Shown in pieces: positions 7,370 through 13,769 of a DNA stretch of 16,575 nt. Every line of letters begins with the position of its first letter. Positions within the stretch are counted from its first letter, which is position 1. Origin of the DNA: Planctomycetota bacterium (GTDB lineage Bacteria; Planctomycetota; Planctomycetia; Pirellulales; Lacipirellulaceae); contig JAKEIB010000067.1 of the NCBI GenBank assembly GCA_022614705.1, positions 1 to 16,575 on the forward strand. Reading direction: 5' to 3'. The translations under genes and the position numbers were made by a program. Under the pieces are notes generated by a model. The model had not been told where the DNA came from. It did not search any database and saw only the letters and a program-made list of their open reading frames with translations.

Positions 7370-8581
7370 TTAATCCTCCTCGAGCGCCGTATCGTCGCCG
7401 CCCACGGGATCGAACGCCAGTGGATGCTCGCTGAGCGGGTCTTCGATGCGGATCGACTTGCGGCCGGCCAGCAGCTCCTCAATGAGATGCCCAACCAGTT
7501 CGGCCCGCCAGCCGGTGGCCAAGAGCGGCGGCTCTTCCGGCGTCGCGTCGCCGAAACCTAGTCTGTATGCGATCAAATCGCGGACATCGGTCGCCGTGCC
7601 GGCCAGGCTCGTCGCCACGTTCGCGCTGCGGCAGATACTGGAAAGCGCCGGCGACAGAAACTGCCCCAGCAAATTCAGCTGCGACGGCATCGCCTCGCGC
7701 GAGGGGCGCTCGATGTCGCCGAGCGGCGCCGATAGCCCGCGCTTGATACACGACGCCAACTCCTCCATCGTCTCGCGCTTCATGCCGCGATGCATGCCGC
7801 GAACGTCGCGAATCCGCTCCACGTTGTCGCTCTTTCGCCGCGCGAGCTCCACGATAAGATCGTCGCGCAGCACGCGCCGTGGCGGAATGTTTCGCTTCTC
7901 GGCCTCGGCCCGGCGCCATAGCCAAATCTCACGCACAATCGCCAGGCTGCGCGGCGCGAGATTTCCCAACCCGGAAACACGCCTCCAGCGCGGCCGTTCG
8001 CGCGAATCGTGCACGTCGGCCAGCCAGTGATCCGTTTCCTCCTTCAACCAGTCAAGTCGTCGCAGCGTTTGCAGCCTCGATCGCAGCGTTTCGTGAAGCG
8101 GCAACAAGTATCGTACGTCTTCCAGCGCATACTCGATTTGCTCCGGCGTGAGCGGCCGACGACGCCAATCGGTCCGTTGCTCCCCCTTGGCCGGGCGCGC
8201 ATCGAGAAATCGCGTGACCACTGATCCGTACGATGACGGATACTCAGCGCTGCAAAATCCGGCCGCCAGCTGCGTGTCGAACAGGTTCGCCGGCGGCCGA
8301 CCGCACGCCGAGAGCGCAAAGTTCAACTCTTCGCGCGCCGCGTGAACGATCGTGACGTGTTTCCCCTCAGCCAGCGTGCGCCAAAATGGCGTCAGGTCGC
8401 CGGACCGATACGGGTCGATTACCGCCAACTCGTCGTGCGTGGCGATTTGCACCAGGCACAGCTCGGGCCGAAACGTATCCTCGGAAACGAATTCCGTATC
8501 GATGCCGACGCGGTCGGCGGAGGCCAGCCGCGTACACAACGCGGCGAGTTTCGCGGGCGAGGTGATCGACTCGTGCGACAT
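7370..8581 (-). CDS. rnd: Ribonuclease D (DEDD-family 3'-5' exoribonuclease with HRDC domain)
   Basis: The 403-residue protein matches RNase D, which trims the 3' ends of tRNA and other stable RNAs. The exonuclease domain has Exo I GIDTEF (Asp28, Glu30), Exo II VHAAREEL (79-86), DTQLAAGFC (102-110) and Exo III YALEDVRYLL with Tyr151 and Asp155. These align without gaps to the E. coli active site D28/E30/D85/Y151/D155, except that position 85 is Glu instead of Asp. An HRDC domain spans about 207-283, and a C-terminal region containing TGWRAELVGHLIEELL also matches RNase D. An acidic tail ends the protein. The ATG is directly abutted by a repeat whose transcript is C-rich there, so there is no Shine-Dalgarno. 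Confidence 0.94.
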   Translation of the reverse strand: MSHESITSPAKLAALCTRLASADRVGIDTEFVSEDTFRPELCLVQIATHDELAVIDPYRSGDLTPFWRTLAEGKHVTIVHAAREELNFALSACGRPPANLFDTQLAAGFCSAEYPSSYGSVVTRFLDARPAKGEQRTDWRRRPLTPEQIEYALEDVRYLLPLHETLRSRLQTLRRLDWLKEETDHWLADVHDSRERPRWRRVSGLGNLAPRSLAIVREIWLWRRAEAEKRNIPPRRVLRDDLIVELARRKSDNVERIRDVRGMHRGMKRETMEELASCIKRGLSAPLGDIERPSREAMPSQLNLLGQFLSPALSSICRSANVATSLAGTATDVRDLIAYRLGFGDATPEEPPLLATGWRAELVGHLIEELLAGRKSIRIEDPLSEHPLAFDPVGGDDTALEED

Positions 8582-8583
8582 GG

Positions 8584-8670
8584 GGAGCTAGGAGCGTGGA
8601 GCCAGGAGCTTAGGAGCTAGGAGCGTAAAGCGTTTAAAAACTTCCGTTCCGGCTCCATGCTCCCTGCTCC
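8584..8670. repeat. GGAGC-type inverted repeat between transporter and rnd
   Basis: The left arm 8584-8603 and right arm 8651-8670 are reverse complements at 17 of 20 positions. The left part (8584-8624) is itself built of short direct repeats of the type GGAGCTAGGAGCG and GGAGCCAGGAGC. The element touches the rnd start codon at one end and ends 8 bp from the transporter stop codon. Confidence 0.75.
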
Positions 8671-8677
8671 CTGCTTT

Positions 8678-10270
8678 TTAATACGGAAACAACAGATACA
8701 GCCACATCATCAGCGCGAACAGCGGCAACAGAATCAGGCAACTATAAACCATGTAGCCGAAGAAGCTGGGCATCTTTACGCCCGACTTTTCGGCGATCGC
8801 CCGGACCATGAAGTTTGGGCCGTTGCCAATATACGTCATCGAACCCATGAATACGGCACCCAGGCTGATACCCATGAGGATCATCTCGTCGACGCCCGCA
8901 ACCGTCGGGCCGGTCGAAGGCATCGCTTGGGCTGTCCTGAAAAACACCAGGTAGGTCGGCGCGTTGTCTAGTACGCTCGACAGGGCGCCGGTCACCCAGA
9001 AAAACTGGGCCGGCGTGTCGATGCCCAATTCGTCGCCGCGAAGTCCTAAAATCTGCAGCGCCGGCTGCATTGTAATAAAAATGCCGCTGAACAACGCGGC
9101 CACCTCCACGATCGCGTGGTAGTTGAAGCGATTGGCTTCGCGCACTTTTCGATCGCCAAACCACAGCGAAATCAGCACTAGTGCAAGTTGAACGACCTCT
9201 CGCAGGTACATCCACGGATGCCAGTTGATGCCAGGCACCGGCTTGCTCGGATCCAGCATCGCCACCGCAAGCACGACGCCGATTAGCAGCGGGACGTTCA
9301 CCTGCCAGCCTGTGATCTCAAGCCGGCGGCGCTGAGTGACGTCGCGCTGGACGTCGGCAAGCTCCTCCTTTGGGTAATGCCACAGCCCGTCGAGCAGCAG
9401 GTAGAGCACGATCAAAAGCCCGTTGACGAACAGCCATTCGCGCCACAGCACAAGCGTCCATAGAAAGTGCACTCCCTGCAGGTATCCCAGGAATAACGGA
9501 GGGTCGCCAATGGGCAACAGGCATCCGCCGCAATTGCACACAATGAAGATGAAGAACACGACGGTGTGAACGACGCGCTTGCGTTCCTGATTGGTCTCCA
9601 ACAGCGGGCGAATCAGCAGCATGGCCGCGCCGGTCGTGCCGATGAAGCTGGCCAGCAATCCACCGACGGTCAGGAACATGGCGTTGGTCATCGGGTGGGC
9701 CTGCACGTCGCCCGTGATGCGAATGCCGCCGCTGATCGTGAACAGACTGAACAGCAGCACGATGAACGGGATGAACTCCGCCAGAATCGCATTTTCGAGA
9801 ATGGTGCGAACAAAATGAATCTGCGGAATGCCGCCCGATGGCTCGATCATGTGGTGCCCCGGCCAATGGCCCTCCAACGTCGTGCCGTGCAAAAACGCGT
9901 AGTAGGCAAGCGTCACGAGCGCGAGTCCAATGGCCACCAAGAACCGGCTCAGGTTCGAATCCCACCAATGTTCGGTGAACGGAATCAGCGGCAATACGGC
10001 GATCCCTAGCAACAGGAGCGCGAACGGGATGACCGTCCACAGTGGCGGCGCGACGAGGGGCGCCGCCTTACCGACAGCCGCTTGGCCCTTCACCGCCTGG
10101 GCCTCGTGCGACTCGGCGTGAGGGCCGTCGTGGCTCGACGCGGCCAACATGTCCGCCGTGCCCTTCTGCGGCCAGCCGGCCAACAGCGTCACTGCGTACA
10201 CCACGATCACGGCCAGGATCGCCGCCGGCACCGTTTTGGAATTGCCACCGTGTAAATTCTCGTGCGTCAT
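8678..10270 (-). CDS. NhaD/CitMHS-like ion transporter (probable sodium:proton antiporter)
   Basis: The 530-residue protein is mostly membrane-embedded, with about a dozen hydrophobic segments, and belongs to the ion-transporter superfamily (ArsB/NhaD/CitMHS). Characteristic re-entrant-loop motifs are visible in both halves: SGGIRITGD (180-188), ASFIGTTGAAMLLIRP (207-222), GDPPLFLGYLQG (255-266), SSVLDNAPTYLVF (431-443) and TYIGNGPNFMVRAIAE (479-494). The most likely role is Na+/H+ exchange, but a carboxylate substrate cannot be excluded. A His-rich loop (47-56) follows the first helix, and a Cys cluster CNCGGC (245-250) lies in a membrane region. The gene stands alone; no Shine-Dalgarno precedes the ATG. 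A perfect dyad lies 42-60 nt upstream, which could regulate it. Confidence 0.88.
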   Translation of the reverse strand: MTHENLHGGNSKTVPAAILAVIVVYAVTLLAGWPQKGTADMLAASSHDGPHAESHEAQAVKGQAAVGKAAPLVAPPLWTVIPFALLLLGIAVLPLIPFTEHWWDSNLSRFLVAIGLALVTLAYYAFLHGTTLEGHWPGHHMIEPSGGIPQIHFVRTILENAILAEFIPFIVLLFSLFTISGGIRITGDVQAHPMTNAMFLTVGGLLASFIGTTGAAMLLIRPLLETNQERKRVVHTVVFFIFIVCNCGGCLLPIGDPPLFLGYLQGVHFLWTLVLWREWLFVNGLLIVLYLLLDGLWHYPKEELADVQRDVTQRRRLEITGWQVNVPLLIGVVLAVAMLDPSKPVPGINWHPWMYLREVVQLALVLISLWFGDRKVREANRFNYHAIVEVAALFSGIFITMQPALQILGLRGDELGIDTPAQFFWVTGALSSVLDNAPTYLVFFRTAQAMPSTGPTVAGVDEMILMGISLGAVFMGSMTYIGNGPNFMVRAIAEKSGVKMPSFFGYMVYSCLILLPLFALMMWLYLLFPY

Positions 10271-10311
10271 GAATTGATTTCGTCGCCGCTTCGCTCGACT
10301 CCGAACTGTGT

Positions 10312-10330
10312 ACCGATCAAAATGATCGGT
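10312..10330. promoter_or_regulatory. Perfect 19-bp dyad upstream of the transporter gene (candidate operator or leader hairpin)
   Basis: ACCGATCA-AAA-TGATCGGT is a perfect 8-bp stem with a 3-nt centre, 42-60 nt upstream of the transporter ATG. On the minus strand it directly follows TTGAA, a possible -35 remnant, but no good -10 follows. The size and symmetry fit either a repressor operator or a short RNA hairpin. Confidence 0.4.
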
Positions 10331-10342
10331 TCAAGTTATCGA

Positions 10343-10509
10343 CCGACGGCGGAATCGTCTATGCCGTCGGGCTTAGGGTGGCGTGTCCCGTAGGGACGAT
10401 TGAAGGCAACGCAGGATCCTCAGTCGTCCCTACGGGACTTGCCTGTTACGCTACTATTAACCCAGCAATGAATTGCTGGGCTATTTTCGTGACGTCCCTC
10501 CGGGACGTC
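10343..10509. repeat. Array of five stem-loops in a divergent spacer
   Basis: In order: CCGACGGC-N12-GCCGTCGG (10343-10370); GTCCC-GTA-GGGAC (10385-10397); GTCCC-TAC-GGGAC (10426-10438); CCCAGCAA-TGAA-TTGCTGGG (10461-10480); GACGTCCC-TCC-GGGACGTC (10491-10509). All stems are perfect. The second and third also pair with each other through 15-bp perfect arms (10385-10399 with 10424-10438). The motifs resemble intergenic repeats I associate with planctomycete genomes. Confidence 0.85.
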
Positions 10510-10550
10510 GGGGCGTGCCGTCCTTCGATCGACTTGAGCGAATCAGTGCA

Positions 10551-11105
10551 ATGCTCGAAACCTGGCTACAACCGAACCGCCGAGCCATCTGGTTCGGGTG
10601 CATCCCGCCGCTCTTGATTGCGGCCGTCGGTGGGTGGATGGCAATTCCGCCCTCCGGTTCGAGCCGCAACGTGTGGAATTGGATCGGCGTCGCCTTGGTG
10701 ATCGTCGCGTGCGCCGTGCTCGCTGCGCTGGTGCGTCAACTGACTCGCCCGCGAATCGCCTACCACGACGGACACGTCTTGTTTAATCTGCGTTCCGGCC
10801 CGCCGATTGCAGTGCCGGTGGAAGTGGTCGAAGCGTTTTTTTTGGGTCAAGGCCCCGCCAATCTGCCGGGCGACTTCCGGCAGCAGGAGAAAACAGTCAA
10901 CCTGGTCGCGCGTCTCGCGCAGCGACAGTCCGATTGGGCGCATCGCGTGGTCAAACCGGCGTTCGGCAACTGGTCCGAAGGCTACGTCACCGTCCGCGGC
11001 ACGTGGTGCGAACCGCTCAATGCCGACGTGGTTCGTCGAATCAACCGGCGACTGAAAGAAGTGAAATCCCTAACCGAACGTGCGGCCGCCGATGTTGCAA
11101 CTTGA
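10551..11105 (+). CDS. Two-helix membrane protein, possibly PH-like soluble domain
   Basis: I do not recognise a named family. The frame is open from 10473, but that start lies inside a repeat hairpin, so the ATG at 10551 (184 residues) is chosen. Two hydrophobic segments, about 12-30 and 43-62, are followed by a soluble part of about 120 residues. Its beta-rich opening (RPRIAYHDGHVLFNL, 66-80) and PVEVVEAFFLGQGPAN (89-104) look like the small membrane-anchored PH-type domains of bacteria, but this is only a visual impression. No Shine-Dalgarno is obvious. The 3' end overlaps the mfnB homologue by 14 nt, so the two are probably co-transcribed and translationally coupled. A link to cofactor synthesis would be inference from this overlap alone. 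Confidence 0.75.
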   Translation: MLETWLQPNRRAIWFGCIPPLLIAAVGGWMAIPPSGSSRNVWNWIGVALVIVACAVLAALVRQLTRPRIAYHDGHVLFNLRSGPPIAVPVEVVEAFFLGQGPANLPGDFRQQEKTVNLVARLAQRQSDWAHRVVKPAFGNWSEGYVTVRGTWCEPLNADVVRRINRRLKEVKSLTERAAADVAT

Positions 11106-11871
11106 TCGTTCCGAAAATCATCCTCGCTTGCTCGTCAGCGTTCGCGATGCCACGGAAGCGCTCGCCGCGCTCACGGGCGGCGCGGACGTGATTGACGTGA
11201 AGGAGCCCGATCGAGGCTCGCTCGGCGCGGCCGACGCCACGACCATCGCCGCCGTGGTCCGCACGGTGAACGGCCGCGCTCCCGTTACGGCGGCTGCCGG
11301 AGAACTGGTCGACTTGATGCGTTCGCCACAGCCGCCCATCTCCGCCGGCGTGTCGTTGTTCAAGATCGGACTCGCCGGCTGCAGTTCCGTACCGAATTGG
11401 CCATCGCGTTGGAAAGAGATGATTGCGATGATGTGGCCGCACGCCGACGCGCCGCGGCATGCCGTCGCCGTCGCGTACGCCGATTGGCGAATCGCCGACT
11501 CGCCGCGGCCCGATGAGGTGCTCCGCGCCGCCGTGGAACTCGGCTCCCCCGCCCTGCTCATCGACACGTGGAACAAATCGGCCGGCTCTCTATTTGACCA
11601 CTGGTCCGCCCAGCAGCTTCGCACTTTCGTTCAATCCGTCCGATCGCACAAATTGCTCGTTGTGCTGGCCGGTTCACTCCACGGCGAAAGCCTGACCGCG
11701 GCAGCCCAATTGCGACCCGATCTCCTCGCTGTGCGAACCGCAGCCTGCGACGCTGGCCGCAGCGGTCCTGTCTCCCGCGACCGCGTCGCGTCGCTGCACA
11801 GAGCAATCGCTGTTGCGACCGAGCGGGACCAACTGCCGGGGCGGACATTCGCGACCGAAGAATTTTCTTGA
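11092..11871 (+). CDS. mfnB: MfnB-like (5-formylfuran-3-yl)methyl phosphate synthase (DUF556 family)
   Basis: The family member MfnB condenses two glyceraldehyde-3-phosphate molecules to the furan precursor of methanofuran, the C1 carrier used with tetrahydromethanopterin. The signature LLVSVRD...GGADVIDVKEPDRGSLGAA (13-47) is diagnostic, with Lys37 in the position of the Schiff-base lysine. FKIGL (90-94), LLIDTWNKSAGSLFD with Asp158 and Lys162 (155-169), and LAGSL (192-196) match later active-site and phosphate-binding strands of this TIM barrel. The ATG at 11092 gives 259 residues; a GTG at 11080 would add four. Planctomycetes are known to carry H4MPT-linked C1 genes, so the presence fits. 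No other gene of that pathway is in the window. Confidence 0.85.
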   Translation: MLQLDRSENHPRLLVSVRDATEALAALTGGADVIDVKEPDRGSLGAADATTIAAVVRTVNGRAPVTAAAGELVDLMRSPQPPISAGVSLFKIGLAGCSSVPNWPSRWKEMIAMMWPHADAPRHAVAVAYADWRIADSPRPDEVLRAAVELGSPALLIDTWNKSAGSLFDHWSAQQLRTFVQSVRSHKLLVVLAGSLHGESLTAAAQLRPDLLAVRTAACDAGRSGPVSRDRVASLHRAIAVATERDQLPGRTFATEEFS

Positions 11872-11895
11872 CAATCCGAGGGAAAATCGGATACT
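11868..11895 (+). promoter_or_regulatory. Putative promoter of the 67-residue protein gene
   Basis: A perfect TTGACA (11868-11873) overlapping the mfnB stop codon is followed after 16 nt by GATACT (11890-11895, 4/6). Between them lies the dyad ATCCGA-N7-TCGGAT (11874-11892), which partly overlaps the -10 and could be an operator. The predicted leader is about 60 nt. Confidence 0.5.
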
Positions 11896-11961
11896 CGAAT
11901 CGTCGCCGGCTTGCGCCGTTGAAAGCCAGGCGTTTAATTTTCAGCGTTGGGGGTGACGGAC

Positions 11962-12165
11962 ATGCTGAAGAACGTTTTGGATGCGATTCGCGAAGGGAAT
12001 TGGTGTTTTGAACCCGAGGAGGTTGACGCCGCCCGTTTTTCGGCAACCGGCGCAATCCCGGGAAGCAAAGAGAAAGTCGCGGTGCTGGCCGATCGGGTCC
12101 GCGCCGGCTTGCCGCTGTGGCACGAATCCGACCGGGCCGACTACGAAGATCCGAGCGCATCGTAG
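11962..12165 (+). CDS. Small conserved-looking hypothetical protein (67 residues)
   Basis: I do not know a function. From the ATG at 11962 (preceded by GGTGA five nt upstream) the product starts MLKNVLDAIREGNWCFEPEE and contains RFSATGAIPGSKEKVAVLADRV and RAGLPLWHESDR. It is soluble, mixed-charge, without signal peptide or membrane segment. I recall very similar small hypothetical proteins in other planctomycetes, which supports it being real, but I cannot verify that here. An upstream TTG at 11947 in frame would add five residues. It has its own promoter at 11868-11895. The last codons and the TAG stop lie inside a repeat unit that begins at 12157. Confidence 0.75.
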   Translation: MLKNVLDAIREGNWCFEPEEVDAARFSATGAIPGSKEKVAVLADRVRAGLPLWHESDRADYEDPSAS

Positions 12166-12256
12166 GTTAGCCTTTCCAGGCTGACCGCCGCATCGTAGGT
12201 TAGACTTCTCAGACTGACCGCGCCCCACTTTGTGTCAGGCTGAAAGCCTAACGTAC
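12157..12256. repeat. Repeat element: two direct 33-bp units plus an inverted copy
   Basis: The units 12157-12189 and 12190-12222 are tandem near-copies (GCATCGTAGGTTAG...CTGACCGC). The segment 12234-12256 is an inverted, slightly diverged copy of 12162-12185 (about 20 of 24 positions). The left end supplies the stop codon of the 67-residue protein; the right end is directly followed by the ribosome-binding site of the next gene. Confidence 0.85.
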
Positions 12257-12267
12257 TAGGAGCGACC

Positions 12268-12573
12268 ATGCCCAAGTTCGGCGTCACCGTGCCGCACAAT
12301 TTGACGACAGATGAAGCCTGTTCGCGGCTGGAACGGTTCGTCGAAGTGCTTCAGCAAAAATTCGAGGGTAAGGTCAGCGACCTGCAGCAGTCGTGGGACG
12401 GCGACACGCTCAACTTCAGCTTCAAGACCTTTGGCATCCAGCTAACTGGCGGCATCGCGGTTACCGACAACGAGCTCAAACTCGATGGCGATTTGCCTTT
12501 CGCCGCCATGATGTTCCGCGGCAAAATCGAGTCCGACATCAAGGAACAACTCGAGCGAATCGTCGCCGCGTAA
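12268..12573 (+). CDS. Polyhydroxyalkanoic acid system family protein
   Basis: The 101-residue protein fits the small PHA_gran_rgn-type family. It has an N-terminal VTVPHNLTTDEACSRLERF (7-25), the central VSDLQQSWDGDTLNFSFKTFG (36-56) with the alternating pattern of a beta-sheet, and the C-terminal LPFAAMMFRGKIESDIKEQL (76-95). Members are found near PHA synthesis genes in proteobacteria and were named from that context; their molecular role is poorly defined, and they also occur without PHA genes. No phaC or phasin is in this window. The start is well supported by GGAG five nt before the ATG. The upstream repeat ends 11 nt before the start codon. Confidence 0.82.
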   Translation: MPKFGVTVPHNLTTDEACSRLERFVEVLQQKFEGKVSDLQQSWDGDTLNFSFKTFGIQLTGGIAVTDNELKLDGDLPFAAMMFRGKIESDIKEQLERIVAA

Positions 12574-12586
12574 GCGGCCTCCCATG

Positions 12587-12686
12587 GTGTGCCACTGCTT
12601 GCGGCCCACCAAGTTGCGCCTTCGCACGAACAGCACTGCTCGCTGTTTAGAGATCGCCGGCGTTGGGAAGCAAGCAGTGCTGTGCA
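12587..12686. repeat. Inverted repeat between convergent genes
   Basis: The left arm 12587-12601 (GTGTGCCACTGCTTG) and right arm 12671-12686 share a perfect 9-bp pairing (CCACTGCTTG side with CAAGCAGTG), extended imperfectly by GTGTGC/GTGCAC. A smaller AACAGC...GCTGTT hairpin lies inside (about 12629-12649). It separates the convergent PHA-system and STN genes and could serve as a two-way 3' end signal, though no T tract is seen. Confidence 0.65.
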
Positions 12687-12743
12687 CGATAAGAATGGCC
12701 CCTACCTCCGCCGCGAGGTCGCCGCGGCGACCACACGGCCGAC

Positions 12744-13769
12744 TCATTGCGCCGCCCCGTCGCGCGGAACGACGATGATCCGTTCGCCCTCGCGTCGGAA
12801 AGTCAACCCGGCCGGCCCCAAAACAGCGTCGAGCAACTTGTCCTGCTCGACATCCTCAACGGCGAAAGATACGCGTGCGTCGAGCGAGCCGCCGGCCGCC
12901 TGAATCGCGGCTTCATCAAACTCGATTTGCCAGTCCAATCGCCTCGCCAGCTCGCGCATCACGGCGCCAACCGGCTTATCCGCTACGCGCAGGCTGTAAA
13001 CCTGCTTTGTTCCGGCCGGCGCCCGCGCGGAACTTTTCGGCGCGCGATGACGGGGCGCGTCATCCGTGCCGACAACTTCGGCGGCCGGCTCCAACGCGAC
13101 AATTTGAATCGTCCGCTCCGACGTGCGGATTTTGAACGTCAAATCGAAGCCAATGAGCAAGATCGTGAGTTGCTCGGGGAGCGAAAGGTCGGGCAGACTG
13201 CCGGCGTTCCAAAGGTCGTGTGGAATTCGCTCGGAATCCGCGATCCGCCAGCCATTTTCCTCAATCAGCGCGGTCACGAGCGCCCGCGGCTCGGCAAGTC
13301 GCCGCCAAGTATGCGATCGCTTTCGCTCGAACGGCGCCCGCAATGTTCCGGTCAGATGCGCGATGTCGTCCGCCCGTGCCGCCGCGACACGGCGCAGCCG
13401 CCGGGCCGCCGCGGCCGGCCCCAGATAATTGACTCGCCCCAAACGGCTCACGCCCCATTCGTGCTGGGCCGCGATCCGATTCAATATTTCCTCCGCGCTC
13501 GACGCGTTTGCAGCGAGCGTTATACGCTCGCCCGGATCGACGCGCCGATCGACGAAAATCACTTCATCGAAGAGCTTCACCAGCCGTCCGATCGCTTCGC
13601 GCAGCGGCACGTCCACCCAGTGAACCGTCGCTGTTCGCACCCCGCTGCCGGCGCGGCGTTCCGCCGGCGACAACCGCCCCAATGGCCGTTCTTGCGCTGC
13701 GGTCGTGCGCACCGGCCCAATCACGACGAGCGCGATCCAAAACAAAACGCTTTTCCACCCGATGCGCAT
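12744..13769 (-). CDS. Exported protein with three tandem STN-like (secretin/TonB N-terminal-type) modules
   Basis: The frame opens at 13811, but the ATG at 13769 is preferred: it starts a clean signal peptide (residues 1-25, ending TTAA) and has AAGGGA about 7 nt upstream. The 341-residue product is therefore exported. Three stretches share the pattern of STN domains: 50-118 (DVPLREAIGRLVKLFDEVIF...), 155-226 (EPRALVTALIEENGW...) and 256-335 (DKPVGAVMRELARRLDWQIEF...). Each ends in a beta-hairpin followed by an IVxxx/VNYL strand. A low-complexity Ala/Arg/Pro linker (about 228-254) precedes the third. STN domains occur at the N-termini of secretins and TonB receptors, but no secretin barrel or receptor follows here. 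The function is unknown; a scaffold or sensor role in the periplasm is a guess. Confidence 0.78.
   Translation of the reverse strand: MRIGWKSVLFWIALVVIGPVRTTAAQERPLGRLSPAERRAGSGVRTATVHWVDVPLREAIGRLVKLFDEVIFVDRRVDPGERITLAANASSAEEILNRIAAQHEWGVSRLGRVNYLGPAAAARRLRRVAAARADDIAHLTGTLRAPFERKRSHTWRRLAEPRALVTALIEENGWRIADSERIPHDLWNAGSLPDLSLPEQLTILLIGFDLTFKIRTSERTIQIVALEPAAEVVGTDDAPRHRAPKSSARAPAGTKQVYSLRVADKPVGAVMRELARRLDWQIEFDEAAIQAAGGSLDARVSFAVEDVEQDKLLDAVLGPAGLTFRREGERIIVVPRDGAAQ

Noticed and set aside
6228..7373. 381-codon plus-strand frame opposite the M24 peptidase
   Set aside because: The minus strand has all five metal ligands of M24; the antisense frame shows no family features.
9950..9966. T-loop-like GGTTCGAATCCC suggesting a tRNA
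   Set aside because: It lies inside the transporter gene, and no acceptor, D or anticodon arm can be folded around it.
10473..10550. Upstream start extending the two-helix membrane protein
   Set aside because: The TTG start lies within a perfect hairpin, and the added 26 residues are translated repeat sequence.
12157..12256. Possible CRISPR-like repeats
   Set aside because: Only two direct units with no spacers between them plus one inverted copy, and no cas genes; an ordinary intergenic repeat element.
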